NCBI GenBank assembly: GCA_947449035.1
Contig: CANFQC010000027.1
Span: forward strand, 1-32,981
Length of the DNA stretch: 32,981 nt
Source of the DNA: Actinomycetota bacterium
Lineage (GTDB): Bacteria > Actinomycetota > Actinomycetes > S36-B12
Reading direction: 5' to 3'
A program made the position numbers and the translations under genes. Under the pieces are notes generated by a model, which saw nothing but the letters and a program-made list of their open reading frames with translations, was not told where the DNA came from and did not search any database. This document shows positions 14,262 through 25,285 of the stretch, one piece after another. Position 1 is the stretch's first letter, and every line of letters starts with the position of its first letter.

Positions 14262-16124
14262 GTGGCCAAGCAGGTCGTTCAACTCAGCCAGGTCATCATT
14301 CGATTCGCCGGTGATTCCGGTGACGGCATGCAGCTCACCGGTGACCGGTTCACCTCCGAGACCGCAGGCCTGGGCAATGACCTGAAGACCCTGCCCGACT
14401 TCCCCGCCGAGATCCGCGCACCTGCCGGAACCATTCCGGGTGTCTCCGCCTTCCAGTTGCACTTTGCCGATCACGCGATCTCGACCCCCGGCGATGCCCC
14501 CGATGTGCTGGTCGCGATGAACCCGGCGGCCCTGAAGGCCAACCTCAAGCTGCTTCGTGCCGGCGGCACGTTGATCGTCAACACCGACGAGTTCGGCAAG
14601 CGCGCCTACGAGAAGGTCGGCTACACCGCCAACCCGCTCGAGGACGAATCACTCGAGGGCTACAACGTGATCCCGATCGCGCTGACCTCGATGACCGTTG
14701 AGGCACTCAAGGACTTCGACCTGTCCAAGAAGGAGGCCGAGCGCGCGAAGAACATGTTCGCCCTCGGCATGCTGTGCTGGCTCTACGACCGCCCGAGCCA
14801 GGGCACCATCGACTTCCTGACCTCCAAGTTCGGCAAGAAGCCGGAGATCCTCAAGGCCAACATCGCTGCCTACGAAGCCGGCTGGTCATTCGGTGAGACC
14901 ACTGAGTCGTTCGCAGTGCAGTACGAGGTCAAGCCAGCACCGATGCCGACCGGCGAGTACCGCAACATCCACGGCAACCTCGCGCTGTCGCTCGGTCTCA
15001 TCGCCGCTGGCCAGCTCAGCGACCTGCCGATCTTCTTGGGCACCTACCCGATCACCCCGGCGTCCGACATCCTTCACGAGCTCAGCAAGTACAAGAATTT
15101 CGGCATCACGACCTTCCAGGCCGAGGATGAAATCGCCGGTGTCACCTCTGCGATCGGCGCGGCCTACGGTGGCGCCCTAGGCATCACCACCACCTCTGGC
15201 CCGGGTATCGCACTGAAGTCGGAGGCCATCGGCCTCGGAGTAATGCTCGAACTCCCGCTGGTCATCGTCGACGTCCAGCGCGGTGGCCCGTCCACCGGCC
15301 TGCCGACCAAGACTGAGCAAGCAGACCTCTTGCAGGCCATGTTCGGCCGCAACGGCGAGGCACCTGTGCCGATCGTGGCGCCGCAGTCGCCCAGCGACTG
15401 CTTCTTCGCCGCCATCGAGGCAGCCCGAATTGCCATCGAGTACCGCACCCCGGTGTTCCTGCTCTCCGATGGCTACCTGGCCAATGGCTCTGAGCCCTGG
15501 CTGGTTCCCGACACCACCACCTTGGCGAAGATCGAGCCGAACTTCACCACCGAGCCCAATCACGAGCTGCCCGACGGCACCAAGGACTTCTGGCCGTACC
15601 TGCGCGATCCCGAGACCCTGGCTCGCCCGTGGGCAGTGCCCGGCACCAAGGGCCTCGAGCACCGCATCGGCGGTATCGAGAAGGCTGACGGCGCCGGAGG
15701 AATCTCCTACGACCCCGACAACCACGACAAGATGGTGCGCATTCGCCAGGCCAAGGTCGATGCGATTGCTCGCACCATTGACCCGATCGTCGTCGACGAC
15801 CCGAGCGGCAAGGCGCGGGTCCTGGTTATCGGCTGGGGCTCGACCTTCGGTCCGATCGGTGGTGCATGCACGCTGGTGCGCGACGCAGGGCTCGATGTCG
15901 CGCAGGCGCACATCCGCCACTTGAACCCGTTCCCGTCGAACCTCGGCGAGGTCCTGGCCAAGTACGACCGCGTGATCGTCCCCGAGATGAACCTCGGTCA
16001 GCTCAACATGCTGCTGCGCGCGAAGTACCTCGTCGACACCGTGAACTACAACCAGGTTCGCGGCCTGCCCTTCAAGACTGACGAGCTGGCAGGCGTCATC
16101 ACCGATGTTCTCAAGAGCCTTTAA
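14262..16124 (+). CDS. korA: 2-oxoacid:ferredoxin oxidoreductase subunit alpha (gamma-alpha fusion), probably KorA
   Basis: With KorB it oxidatively decarboxylates 2-oxoglutarate (or a similar 2-oxoacid) to the acyl-CoA and reduces ferredoxin, a CoA- and thiamine-dependent route around 2-oxoglutarate dehydrogenase. It has 620 aa from GTG 14262 (SD AAGGTGG); an upstream GTG at 14208 has no SD. The N-terminal gamma domain begins QVIIRFAGDSGDGMQLTG and extends to about residue 190. The alpha/pyrimidine part has TYPITPASDI near 261, E288 in AEDEIAG, the SGPG turn and DVQRGGPSTGLPTKTEQ. The C-terminal domain includes VIGWGSTFGPIGGA. Followed by korB 12 nt later with SD AAGGAG overlapping the korA stop. 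Substrate choice (2-oxoglutarate versus pyruvate) is by similarity. Confidence 0.9.
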   Translation: MAKQVVQLSQVIIRFAGDSGDGMQLTGDRFTSETAGLGNDLKTLPDFPAEIRAPAGTIPGVSAFQLHFADHAISTPGDAPDVLVAMNPAALKANLKLLRAGGTLIVNTDEFGKRAYEKVGYTANPLEDESLEGYNVIPIALTSMTVEALKDFDLSKKEAERAKNMFALGMLCWLYDRPSQGTIDFLTSKFGKKPEILKANIAAYEAGWSFGETTESFAVQYEVKPAPMPTGEYRNIHGNLALSLGLIAAGQLSDLPIFLGTYPITPASDILHELSKYKNFGITTFQAEDEIAGVTSAIGAAYGGALGITTTSGPGIALKSEAIGLGVMLELPLVIVDVQRGGPSTGLPTKTEQADLLQAMFGRNGEAPVPIVAPQSPSDCFFAAIEAARIAIEYRTPVFLLSDGYLANGSEPWLVPDTTTLAKIEPNFTTEPNHELPDGTKDFWPYLRDPETLARPWAVPGTKGLEHRIGGIEKADGAGGISYDPDNHDKMVRIRQAKVDAIARTIDPIVVDDPSGKARVLVIGWGSTFGPIGGACTLVRDAGLDVAQAHIRHLNPFPSNLGEVLAKYDRVIVPEMNLGQLNMLLRAKYLVDTVNYNQVRGLPFKTDELAGVITDVLKSL

Positions 16125-16136
16125 GGAGCACGCGTC

Positions 16137-17192
<1,056 letters not shown>

Positions 17193-17233
17193 TCACGAAC
17201 GACCGCGAGCCGCGGTCCCGAGCAGCGATCGGA

Positions 17234-18124
17234 TTGCTGTTCGGGATCGCGGCTTATGGCATCTGGGCCCTTTTTCCGTTCTACTTCAGGGCTGTCGATT
17301 ACGTCGCGCCGATCGAGATCATCGCGAATCGGATCATCTGGTCCTTCGTGCTGCTGATGATCATCATGACCGTCACCCGCCGCTGGCACGGCCTACGAGT
17401 GGCCGCCGGTGATCGCAAGGCCCTTGGGCTCGTCGCTCTCGGCGCGATCTTCGTCGCCGCAAATTGGAGCACGTACGTCATCGCGATCAGCACCAACCAC
17501 GCTCTGCAGGCGTCGCTGGGGTACTTCATCAACCCACTCGTCATCGTCGGGCTCGGCGTGTTCGTACTCAAGGAAAAACTGCGACCTGCGCAGTGGCTTG
17601 CTGTCGCTATCGCCGCACTCGCCGTGCTGGTGCTGACAGTGAGTTACGGAAGCCTGCCATGGATCGCGCTCATCCTGGCGTTCTCGTGGGCCACCTATGG
17701 CTTCATCAAGAGGTATGTGGGCTGGGGTGCCATTGAGAGCATTGCCGTGGAGACTGCGGTGCTCACTCCCGTGGCGCTTAGCGTGATGATCGTCCTGCTG
17801 ATCAATGGCACCGCAGTGTTCTTCGCCGACGGCCCGTCAACCAGCCTGCTGTTGATGCTGGCCGGTCCCATCACCACGATCCCGCTGCTCTTCTTCACCG
17901 GCGCCGCCACGCGCGTACCCTTCAGCACCCTGGGGCTATTGCAGTACATCACCCCGATTGGCCTGTTCATCGTGGGCGTCGCGTTCTTCGGCGAGGAGAT
18001 GTCGCAGATGCGGTGGATCGGCTTCGCAATGATCTGGGTGGCACTGATCGTCTTCACGATCGATGCACGACGGCACATGCGGGCTACCAGTCTCGCGGAT
18101 GCGCAGCTCCTGCCGGAGGAGTGA
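17234..18124 (+). CDS. rarD: EamA-family membrane transporter RarD
   Basis: Drug/metabolite transporter superfamily protein with about ten hydrophobic segments, 296 aa from a TTG at 17234. RarD hallmarks are AAYGIWALFPFYF at the start, EIIANRIIWSF, ANWSTYVIAI, the EASLGY-like QASLGYFINPLV, and VPFSTLGLLQYITPIGLFI near the end. The function of RarD in Gram-positives is not established. Homologues normally begin with 10-15 polar residues before the first helix, and in-frame codons for such residues (TNDREPRSRAAIG) exist from 17195, but no ATG, GTG or TTG precedes them after the stop at 17171. The true start may be an ATC at 17192, directly after the korB stop, or the TTG. Likely co-transcribed with korB. 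Confidence 0.85.
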   Translation: MLFGIAAYGIWALFPFYFRAVDYVAPIEIIANRIIWSFVLLMIIMTVTRRWHGLRVAAGDRKALGLVALGAIFVAANWSTYVIAISTNHALQASLGYFINPLVIVGLGVFVLKEKLRPAQWLAVAIAALAVLVLTVSYGSLPWIALILAFSWATYGFIKRYVGWGAIESIAVETAVLTPVALSVMIVLLINGTAVFFADGPSTSLLLMLAGPITTIPLLFFTGAATRVPFSTLGLLQYITPIGLFIVGVAFFGEEMSQMRWIGFAMIWVALIVFTIDARRHMRATSLADAQLLPEE

Positions 18125-19120
18125 TCAGCCGGTGCGGTCGACCACGTAGTCGCACAGCAGTTCAAGTGCGTCACGCGCGGAGTTCTCGGGAAGCTCATGC
18201 AGGCAGGAACGAGCCTTGTCAGCCCAGGCCCGTGCCTGCTGACGAGCTTCATCCAGCGCCGAGTGCATACGCAGCAAGGTAAGTGCCTCAGCATGCTCCG
18301 CTGCATCAGGAATCGGACGCGACAGCAATTCACGAAGTCGTGCATCAGCAGGCTCAGTGCCCTGGAGGGCAATGAGGCCGGCGAGGGTGGGCACGCCTTC
18401 CTTGAGGTCAGTGCCGGGTGTCTTGCCGGACTGCTCGGACTCTGAGGTGATGTCGACGAGATCATCGGCCAGCTGGAAGGCGATGCCGATGGCCTCGCCG
18501 AATTCCGTAAGCGTGCGAATCGTGGACTCGGAAGCGCCGGACATCAGGCCGCCGTACCAGCCGCTTGCCGCGATCAGGGAGCCGGTCTTGTCGGCCAGCA
18601 CCTCGAGATGATGCTTCACGGCATCTTCGCCGGGCTTGGGGCCAACGGTCTCCTTGATCTGCCCGATGCACAGGCGCTCGAAGGTGACGGCCTGGATGCG
18701 CACGGCCTCAGGGCCGAGATCAGCGAGGATGCCTGAGACACGAGCAAACAGGAAGTCGCCGCTGAGAATGGCAACCGAGTTGTCCCAGCGCGCATTCGCC
18801 GAGGCTGCACCGCGACGCAGCATGGCTTCGTCCATCACATCATCGTGATAGAGGGTCGCGAGGTGGGTGAGTTCGACGACTACGCCCGCCTTGACGACGT
18901 CAGAGCCGATGCCTGAACCGAATTGCGAAGAGAGCAGCACCAGAAGCGGGCGAAAGCGCTTTCCGCCTGCTTCGACCAGGTGACGCGACACCTCGGTCAC
19001 AAAGGAGTAGTCGCTCTCGATTGCCCGACGGATACCCGATTCAATCTCAGCCAGACCAGCCGAGAGCTCTGCCTCGAGGGCGGAGTCCGGCGTGGAGAAG
19101 CCGCTGGCGGAATCGGTCAT
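18125..19120 (-). CDS. Long-chain all-trans polyprenyl diphosphate synthase
   Basis: Condenses isopentenyl diphosphate onto an allylic primer to build a polyprenyl chain, probably the menaquinone side chain. It has 331 aa. First aspartate-rich motif DDVMD at residues 93-97; second motif DDLVD in FQLADDLVD; substrate-binding GGKRFRPLL near 52-60; GDFLFAR and KTGSLIAAS also match. Alanine at the fifth position before the first motif leaves the pocket open, which points to a long product. Start ATG 19118-19120, 12 nt after the nuoN stop, so it is the last gene of the nuo operon. It abuts rarD tail-to-tail with no base between stops. Product length (C35-C50) cannot be fixed from sequence. Confidence 0.9.
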   Translation of the reverse strand: MTDSASGFSTPDSALEAELSAGLAEIESGIRRAIESDYSFVTEVSRHLVEAGGKRFRPLLVLLSSQFGSGIGSDVVKAGVVVELTHLATLYHDDVMDEAMLRRGAASANARWDNSVAILSGDFLFARVSGILADLGPEAVRIQAVTFERLCIGQIKETVGPKPGEDAVKHHLEVLADKTGSLIAASGWYGGLMSGASESTIRTLTEFGEAIGIAFQLADDLVDITSESEQSGKTPGTDLKEGVPTLAGLIALQGTEPADARLRELLSRPIPDAAEHAEALTLLRMHSALDEARQQARAWADKARSCLHELPENSARDALELLCDYVVDRTG

Positions 19121-19132
19121 GTAAGCACGGTA

Positions 19133-20692
19133 CTACCGCAGGAACAGACCCGCATTGTTGACCAAGTCGAGCAACGGCTGCGGCAGGATTCCGAGCACGA
19201 CAGTGACCGTGGCGCCCGCGGCGATCACGATGGTCGTGAAGGCTGACGGAACCACGACTGAAGCAGTGTTCTCATTGGGCTCGGAGAAGAACATGATCAC
19301 GATGACTCGGGCGTAGAAGAACGCTGAGACCACCGAGGCCACGACTGCGACGATGACGAGCCAGGTTGCACCCGAGTCGATAGCCGCGGCAAACACGCCG
19401 AACTTGCCGATGAATCCGCTCGTGAGCGGAATGCCTGCGAAGGAGAGCATGAACAACGCCACCACGGTTGCCGTGACAGGCGACTTCTTGCCCAGGCCAG
19501 ACCACTTCGACAGATGCGTGGCTTCGCCGGACGAATCGCGAACGATCGAGATCACCGCGAAGGCGCCGATCGTGGTGAATCCGTATGCGATCAGGTAGAA
19601 CAGCACGCTTGAGAGACCCGCGGCGCTAGTGGCGATGACGCCCACCATGATGAAGCCCGCCTGGGCAACCGAGGAGTAAGCCAGCATGCGCTTGATATCG
19701 CTCTGAGTGACGGCGATAACCGAGCCCACGACCATGGTGAGGATCGCGACAATCCACATCATCGGCGCCCAGTCCAGACGCAGTCCCCCGAAGGCGACAT
19801 AGAGCACGCGAAGCAGTGCGCCGAAGGCAGCGATCTTGACCGTGGTCGACATGAACGCAGTCACCGCGGTCGGAGCGCCCTGGTAGGCATCCGGAGTCCA
19901 CTGATGGAACGGCACGGCTGCGATCTTGAACAGTAGGCCGACAAGGATCATGGCGACGCCAATGAGCAGCAGCGCGTTCTGACCGGTCTTGCCCGACACC
20001 GCATCAGCGATCCAGCCGAAGTTCACCGATCCGGCGAAACCGTAGATCAGCGCCGAGCCGTACAGGAAGAAGGCCGACGAGAAGGCACCCAACAGGAAGT
20101 ACTTGAGTGAAGCTTCCTGCGAGAGCAGGCGACGGCGCCGTGCCATGCCGACCAGTAGGTACAGCGGCAGTGACATGACCTCAAGGGCCACGAACATGAG
20201 CAGCAGGTCACTGGCCGCGACGAACAGCAGCATGCCCGCGACAGAGAAGAGGAAAAGCGGCCAGACCTCAGTCTGGAAGTAACCGCGAGCGGTGAACTGC
20301 TTCTCATCCTCAGAACCCGGCAGTGCAGATGCACGCGCGGCGAAAGCATCACCGGAGGGATCGACCAGACGCTCGGCCATGAGCATGGCGCCGAGTGCCG
20401 CGAGAATCAAGATTGCGCCCTGCATGACCAGCGCCGGGCCGTCGATCGCAATCGAACCGGAGGCCGTGATGGTGCGCAGGCCCGAGAGGGTTACAACATC
20501 GACGAAGGCGGCGATGAGTGCGCCGAACACGAGCACGAGCTGGATCGGGCGACGTGCGCGCTTAGGAGCGAAGGCCTCGACCAACACTGAGACAACAGCC
20601 ACGCCCAAAAGGATGAGAATCGGCGCGATCGCGCTGTAATCCAGCGGCGGGATCTCAAAGAGGGCCTTATCTGCCACGGCTATGGGATTCAC
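19133..20692 (-). CDS. nuoN: NADH-quinone oxidoreductase subunit N
   Basis: Antiporter-like proton-pumping membrane subunit of complex I, 519 aa, with about 14 hydrophobic segments. The conserved central region FKIAAVPFHQWTPDAYQGAP carries the discontinuous-helix lysine and histidine. QSDIKRMLAYSSVAQAGF is the next conserved block, and GIPLTSGFIGKFGVF is near the end. Residues about 107-130 form a charged loop (PGSEDEKQF). Its start overlaps the nuoM stop by 4 nt (ATGA), and it is followed by the prenyl synthase gene. Confidence 0.96.
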   Translation of the reverse strand: MNPIAVADKALFEIPPLDYSAIAPILILLGVAVVSVLVEAFAPKRARRPIQLVLVFGALIAAFVDVVTLSGLRTITASGSIAIDGPALVMQGAILILAALGAMLMAERLVDPSGDAFAARASALPGSEDEKQFTARGYFQTEVWPLFLFSVAGMLLFVAASDLLLMFVALEVMSLPLYLLVGMARRRRLLSQEASLKYFLLGAFSSAFFLYGSALIYGFAGSVNFGWIADAVSGKTGQNALLLIGVAMILVGLLFKIAAVPFHQWTPDAYQGAPTAVTAFMSTTVKIAAFGALLRVLYVAFGGLRLDWAPMMWIVAILTMVVGSVIAVTQSDIKRMLAYSSVAQAGFIMVGVIATSAAGLSSVLFYLIAYGFTTIGAFAVISIVRDSSGEATHLSKWSGLGKKSPVTATVVALFMLSFAGIPLTSGFIGKFGVFAAAIDSGATWLVIVAVVASVVSAFFYARVIVIMFFSEPNENTASVVVPSAFTTIVIAAGATVTVVLGILPQPLLDLVNNAGLFLR

Positions 20693-22236
20693 TGGCCGTT
20701 CCCTTCAACGGAGGCACTAGGCACGGTCGGGGCAGGATCACTGGCACCGATCGTGGTCATCACGCGATCGACCGCGGGATTGATGACATTGAGAATTGGA
20801 GCCGGGAAGAAGCCGAGCACGATGGTCAGTGCGGCAATTGGCACGAGTGCGGTGATCTCGCGGCCGCCGAGATCCTTCATGCCCGACAGTCCGTCGGCCA
20901 GCGGGCCGGTCATCGACTTCTGGTAGACGCGCAGTACGTAGGCCGCAGTAATCACGATGCCGAAGGTGGCGATCGCGCCCACCCACATGTAGCGCTGGAA
21001 GGAACCCAGCAGCACCATGAACTCGCCCACGAAGCTGACCAGGCCCGGCAGGGCGAGTGAGGACAGCGAAGCGATGAGGAAGAAGCCGGCGAGAACCGGT
21101 GCGACCTTGTTGACGCCCGAGTAATCGGAGATCAACGCAGAGTTCTTGTTGCGCTGCATCAGGAAGCCTGCGGTCAAGAAGAGTGCCGCGGTCGACAGGC
21201 CGTGGGCGACCATGTAGACCACCGAGCCCGACTGGCCAATGCTCGTGAAGACGAAGATGCCCAGGGCGATGAAGCCGAAGTGCGACATTGACGAGTAGGC
21301 GAACAGGCGCTTCATGTCGTTTTGACCCAGGGCCACGTAGGCGCCGTAGAAGATGCCAATCAAGGCCATACCGATCACGATCGGTGCATAGAACGACGAA
21401 GCGTCGGGGAAGATCGGCAAGCAGTAGCGCAGCATGCCGAAGGTGCCGACCTTGTCGAGCACGCCGATCAGCAGCACGGCAGTGCCGGGCTTGGACTGAG
21501 CAGCCGCATCGGGCAGCCAGGTGTGGAAGGGCCACAACGGTGCCTTGACCGCGAAGGCGAAGAAGAAGCCGAGGAAGAGAAGCTTCTGCGCGAACGGATC
21601 TATGTCGAGACCGACCAGCGAGGCGTAGTCGAAGGTGCCGTGCCCGGTGATCTGGGCCGAGACAACGTAGAGACCGATCAGCGAGGCAAGCATGAACAGG
21701 CCGCCGACTAGCGAGTACAGCAGGAACTTCACGGCAGCGTAGGAACGCTGCGGGCCGCCGTAGCGACCGATCATGAAGTACACCGGAATGAGCATCGCCT
21801 CGAAGAAGACGTAGAACAAGAAGACATCGGTGGCGGCGAAGACGCCGATCATCAAGGTCTCGAGCACGAGGATCAGGGCGAAGTAGCCCTTCACGCTGCC
21901 GCGCTCGTTGTCGGCGTCCTTCCAGCCGGCCAGGATCACGATCGGTACGAGCGTGGTGGCGAGTGCAACGAGCACCAGGCCTATGCCGTCGACACCGACT
22001 GCATAGGAGATGCCGAATGCCGGGATCCAGGACTGCTGCTCGACGAACTGGAACTGCGCGGTCGAGTCAGCCTGGAACTGCAGGGCCATGGCCACGGTGA
22101 GGACCAAGGTGACAATTGCGAAGGCGAGTGCGACCTGCTTAGCGAGAAGAGCCTTGGCCTTCGGCAGGAAGACCACGACGAGACTTCCGACGAGAGGCAC
22201 CACTCCGAGGAGGGTCAGCCAGGGAAAGGAGCTCAT
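20689..22236 (-). CDS. nuoM: NADH-quinone oxidoreductase subunit M
   Basis: Antiporter-like membrane subunit of complex I, 515 aa. Conserved blocks: FYVFFEAMLIPVYFMIGRYG with the essential glutamate, KAPLWPFHTWLPDA with the channel lysine and histidine, and QNDMKRLFAYSSMSHFGF. The stretch after HTWLPDA reads AAQSKPGTAVLLIGVLDKVG rather than the enterobacterial HTEAP form. The C-terminus has a Pro/Ser/Ala tail of about 20 residues. The start shares a base with the nuoL stop (TAATG), and the stop overlaps nuoN by 4 nt. Confidence 0.96.
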   Translation of the reverse strand: MSSFPWLTLLGVVPLVGSLVVVFLPKAKALLAKQVALAFAIVTLVLTVAMALQFQADSTAQFQFVEQQSWIPAFGISYAVGVDGIGLVLVALATTLVPIVILAGWKDADNERGSVKGYFALILVLETLMIGVFAATDVFLFYVFFEAMLIPVYFMIGRYGGPQRSYAAVKFLLYSLVGGLFMLASLIGLYVVSAQITGHGTFDYASLVGLDIDPFAQKLLFLGFFFAFAVKAPLWPFHTWLPDAAAQSKPGTAVLLIGVLDKVGTFGMLRYCLPIFPDASSFYAPIVIGMALIGIFYGAYVALGQNDMKRLFAYSSMSHFGFIALGIFVFTSIGQSGSVVYMVAHGLSTAALFLTAGFLMQRNKNSALISDYSGVNKVAPVLAGFFLIASLSSLALPGLVSFVGEFMVLLGSFQRYMWVGAIATFGIVITAAYVLRVYQKSMTGPLADGLSGMKDLGGREITALVPIAALTIVLGFFPAPILNVINPAVDRVMTTIGASDPAPTVPSASVEGNGQ

Positions 22237-24158
22237 TACAGCCTCACCAACACCAGGGCGAGGACGACAATCACGGCGCCACCCACCATCGACAACGCGT
22301 AGGAACGTGCAAAACCACTCTGGTACTTGCGCATGCGGCCCGAGGCCCCGCCGACGAATGCAGCGGTTCCGTTCACGAAGCCGTCGACGGCGCGGGAATC
22401 GAACCAGTTGAGCACGCGGGCCAGGTGGTACGACGGGCGCACAACGAGTGCATCGTTGACCGCGTCACCGTAGAGATCCTGACGGGCCGCGCGTGTCAAC
22501 CATGAGCCGCGAGGGGCCTCGATCGGAACCGCGCGACGGGCGTACATGACCCAGCCGATGATCGCGCCGATGATCACTACCGAGAGCGTGATGATGATGA
22601 TCGCGAGCTCGGGAAGGGCTGTCTCCGCCTCGGTCAGACCCAGGACCGGCTCGAGCCAGGTCTTGATGTTGCCCCAGAAGAGCAGCGCCAGACCAAGGAA
22701 GGTCGAGCCGATTGCCAAGATGATCAGCGGGATGGTCATGACCTTGGGTGACTCGTGCGGATGCGCGTCGTCCTCCCAGCGGGCCTTGCCGAAGAAGGTC
22801 ATGGCCACCATGCGGGTCATGTAGAAGCCGGTGATACCCGCGGCGATGATCGTCAGCACGCCGATCAGGGTGCTCTTCTCGAATGCGGCGTGAACGATGG
22901 AGTCCTTCGACCAATAACCCGCGAACGGCGGAATGCCGATGATGGCCAAGTAGCCGGCCATGAAGGTCACGAAGGTGATTCCCATGGCTCCGCGCAATGC
23001 GCCGTAACGGCGCATGTTCACGTTGTCGTTCATGCCGTGCATGACCGAACCGGCACCGAGGAACAGGCCGGCCTTGAACACACCATGGGTGAGCAGGTGG
23101 AAAATCGCGAAGACATAGCCAATGGGGCCGAGGCCGACGGCCAGCACCATGTAGCCGATCTGACTCATGGTCGAGCCGGCAAGGGATTTCTTGATGTCGT
23201 CCTTCGCTGAACCAATCGTGGCACCCATGAAGATGGTGATGAGGCCGACGATGATCACCGCCGTGGCAGCCCACACAGCTCGATCGAAGATCGCATTGCT
23301 GCGAGCGATCAAGTAAACGCCCGCAGTGACCATGGTGGCGGCGTGGATAAGAGCCGAGACAGGAGTCGGGCCTTCCATCGCATCGAGTAGCCACGCCTGC
23401 AGCGGGAACTGTGCCGACTTACCGCACGCGGCGAGCAAGAGCAGCAGGCCGATTGCCGTGAGTGTGCCCTCGCTCGCCTGGCTCGCACTGCCGAAGACAT
23501 CGGAGAAGGTGACCGACCCGAAGGTCACGAACATGAGCATGATCGCCAGGCTCAGGCCGACGTCACCGACGCGGTTGATGACGAATGCCTTCTTGGCCGC
23601 AGCTGCAGCGGAGGGCTTGAACTGCCAGAAACCGATGAGCAGGTAGGACGCCAGACCCACGCCTTCCCAGCCGACATAAAGCAGCAGGAAGTTATTCGCG
23701 AGAACCAGGATCAGCATCGCGGCAACGAACAGGTTCAGGTAGCCGAAGAACTTCCGCTTGTCCTTGTCATGCGACATGTAGCCAAGGGAGTAGATGTGGA
23801 TCAACGTGCCGACGATGGTGATCAGCAGGACGAAGACCATTGAGAGCTGGTCGAGCTGGAAGGCAAGGTCGACCTGGAAGCCACCTGCGAAGACCCAGGA
23901 GTACAGCGATTCGCCGATTGCGCGACTCTCGGACGGGAGGGCCATCAGCTTGACGAGCATGACGATGGCAATGACGGCAGAGGTGCCCACCGTGAGCACG
24001 CCGAGGTACGGACCCCACTTATTGGTGCGGCGACCGCCGAGCAGCAGCACGGCAGCACCGAGGAGCGGGAGGCCGATGAGCAGCGCGATCAGGCTGAACA
24101 CACCCGTTGCCGGGGTGACCTCCTGCAGCGTCGCAGAGCTCAGGACGAGAGGGCTCAT
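22236..24158 (-). CDS. nuoL: NADH-quinone oxidoreductase subunit L
   Basis: Most distal proton-pumping subunit of complex I, carrying the long lateral helix; 640 aa. Conserved sequences include [69 protein letters not shown] and [12 protein letters not shown]. The C-terminal region after about residue 500 contains the lateral helix and a final transmembrane anchor ([15 protein letters not shown]). ATG 24156-24158 has a strong SD (GGAGG, 7 nt), which itself lies inside a 17-codon open frame between nuoK and nuoL. Confidence 0.96.
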   Translation of the reverse strand: MSPLVLSSATLQEVTPATGVFSLIALLIGLPLLGAAVLLLGGRRTNKWGPYLGVLTVGTSAVIAIVMLVKLMALPSESRAIGESLYSWVFAGGFQVDLAFQLDQLSMVFVLLITIVGTLIHIYSLGYMSHDKDKRKFFGYLNLFVAAMLILVLANNFLLLYVGWEGVGLASYLLIGFWQFKPSAAAAAKKAFVINRVGDVGLSLAIMLMFVTFGSVTFSDVFGSASQASEGTLTAIGLLLLLAACGKSAQFPLQAWLLDAMEGPTPVSALIHAATMVTAGVYLIARSNAIFDRAVWAATAVIIVGLITIFMGATIGSAKDDIKKSLAGSTMSQIGYMVLAVGLGPIGYVFAIFHLLTHGVFKAGLFLGAGSVMHGMNDNVNMRRYGALRGAMGITFVTFMAGYLAIIGIPPFAGYWSKDSIVHAAFEKSTLIGVLTIIAAGITGFYMTRMVAMTFFGKARWEDDAHPHESPKVMTIPLIILAIGSTFLGLALLFWGNIKTWLEPVLGLTEAETALPELAIIIITLSVVIIGAIIGWVMYARRAVPIEAPRGSWLTRAARQDLYGDAVNDALVVRPSYHLARVLNWFDSRAVDGFVNGTAAFVGGASGRMRKYQSGFARSYALSMVGGAVIVVLALVLVRL

Positions 24159-24208
24159 CGACGTGCCTCCACGTTCGTCACGATGGTGTCCATTCCGTTA
24201 TTCGTCAT
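24155..24208 (-). CDS. Possible 17-codon leader ORF between nuoK and nuoL
   Basis: The 54-nt gap between nuoK and nuoL contains an open frame from ATG 24206-24208 to TGA 24155-24157, encoding [17 protein letters not shown]. It starts 4 nt after the nuoK stop, its own stop overlaps the nuoL ATG (ATGA), and it spans the nuoL SD. Such an arrangement would couple nuoL translation to nuoK. No similarity is claimed; it could be chance. Confidence 0.25.
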   Translation of the reverse strand: MTNNGMDTIVTNVEARR

Positions 24209-24212
24209 AGTC

Positions 24213-24512
24213 CTAGTACTTCAGCAGGTTCGGCTCATCGATCGAGACCGAGCGACGCGTGCGGAAGATCTGCACGATGATCGCCAGGCCGACCACGACC
24301 TCGGCAGCCGCGACCACCATCACGAAGAAGGCGATCACCTGGCCGTCGAGATTGCCGTTGATCTTGGAGAAAGCCACAAAGGCCAGGTTCGCGGCATTGA
24401 GCATGAGCTCGACACACATGAACACGACGATCGCATTGCGGCGCACCAGCACGCCGACGGCGCCGAGGCTGAAGAGCACCGCGGAGAGAATCACGTAGTT
24501 CGCCGGATTCAT
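24213..24512 (-). CDS. nuoK: NADH-quinone oxidoreductase subunit K
   Basis: Small three-helix membrane subunit of complex I, MrpC/NuoK fold, 99 aa, the normal length. The conserved glutamates of the proton path are in [15 protein letters not shown] (helix 2) and [13 protein letters not shown] (helix 3). The start ATG overlaps the nuoJ stop by 4 nt. Confidence 0.96.
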   Translation of the reverse strand: MNPANYVILSAVLFSLGAVGVLVRRNAIVVFMCVELMLNAANLAFVAFSKINGNLDGQVIAFFVMVVAAAEVVVGLAIIVQIFRTRRSVSIDEPNLLKY

Positions 24513-25285
24513 GACTGGCTCCCCTCGTCAATGCTCGTGATTTCGTCCATTTCCATGTGATCGACAGGACGCACATCACCGCGGGCCTTGAGCGGACCGG
24601 GGATGGAGATGTCGCTGACCGAGCCATCAGGCAGGAGAGCCGGAGTGTCGACGGCGTTGTGACGCGCATAAACACCAGGGGCCGGAAGGTTGCCCGGGTG
24701 CACTGCACCGGCAAAGCGAGCCTTGGACATCTCGGACTGCGTCGGCTTCGGCAGCCAGCGCTCGCGATGGGCCAAAACCATGGCGCCGAGTGCGGCGGTG
24801 ATCAGCAGTGCCGAGGTGACCTCGAAGGGCACCAGGTACGTGGTGAAGATCAGGTGAGCGATGCCCTGGACGTTGCCGCCGTCGACGCTGTTGGCGTCAT
24901 CGAGGCTGCCCGGGCCGACATTGGTCATCGAGCTGCCGATGCCCCAGATGAGCAAGATCGCCAGGCCAAGGCCGAGCAGAATCGCGGCGATGCGCTGGCC
25001 CTTGACGGTTTCGATCAACGAGTCAGAGGAATCGACGCCGACCACCATGAGCACGAAGAGGAAGAGCATCATGACCGCGCCGGTGTACACCACGATCTGC
25101 ACCATGCCCAGGAACGGAGCCTGGTTAGCGACATAGAGCACTGCGAGGCTGATCATGGTCAGTGCCATCCACAGTGCACTGTGCACGGCCTTCTTGGAGA
25201 AGATGAGGCCGAGGGCACCGAGGACTGCGAAGAATCCGCAGATCCAGAAGACGATGGTCTCGCCCTGGTTCACTGCAGTGTTCAT
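24509..25285 (-). CDS. nuoJ: NADH-quinone oxidoreductase subunit J
   Basis: Five-helix membrane subunit next to NuoK in complex I, 258 aa. The core of about 170 residues is typical: [20 protein letters not shown] at the start, [19 protein letters not shown] with the pi-bulge region of helix 3, and the last helix [20 protein letters not shown] hydrophilic C-terminal tail of roughly 80 residues follows (to [12 protein letters not shown]), longer than in E. coli NuoJ (184 aa) but usual for actinobacteria. The nuoI stop overlaps its start by 4 nt. Confidence 0.95.
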   Translation of the reverse strand: MNTAVNQGETIVFWICGFFAVLGALGLIFSKKAVHSALWMALTMISLAVLYVANQAPFLGMVQIVVYTGAVMMLFLFVLMVVGVDSSDSLIETVKGQRIAAILLGLGLAILLIWGIGSSMTNVGPGSLDDANSVDGGNVQGIAHLIFTTYLVPFEVTSALLITAALGAMVLAHRERWLPKPTQSEMSKARFAGAVHPGNLPAPGVYARHNAVDTPALLPDGSVSDISIPGPLKARGDVRPVDHMEMDEITSIDEGSQS

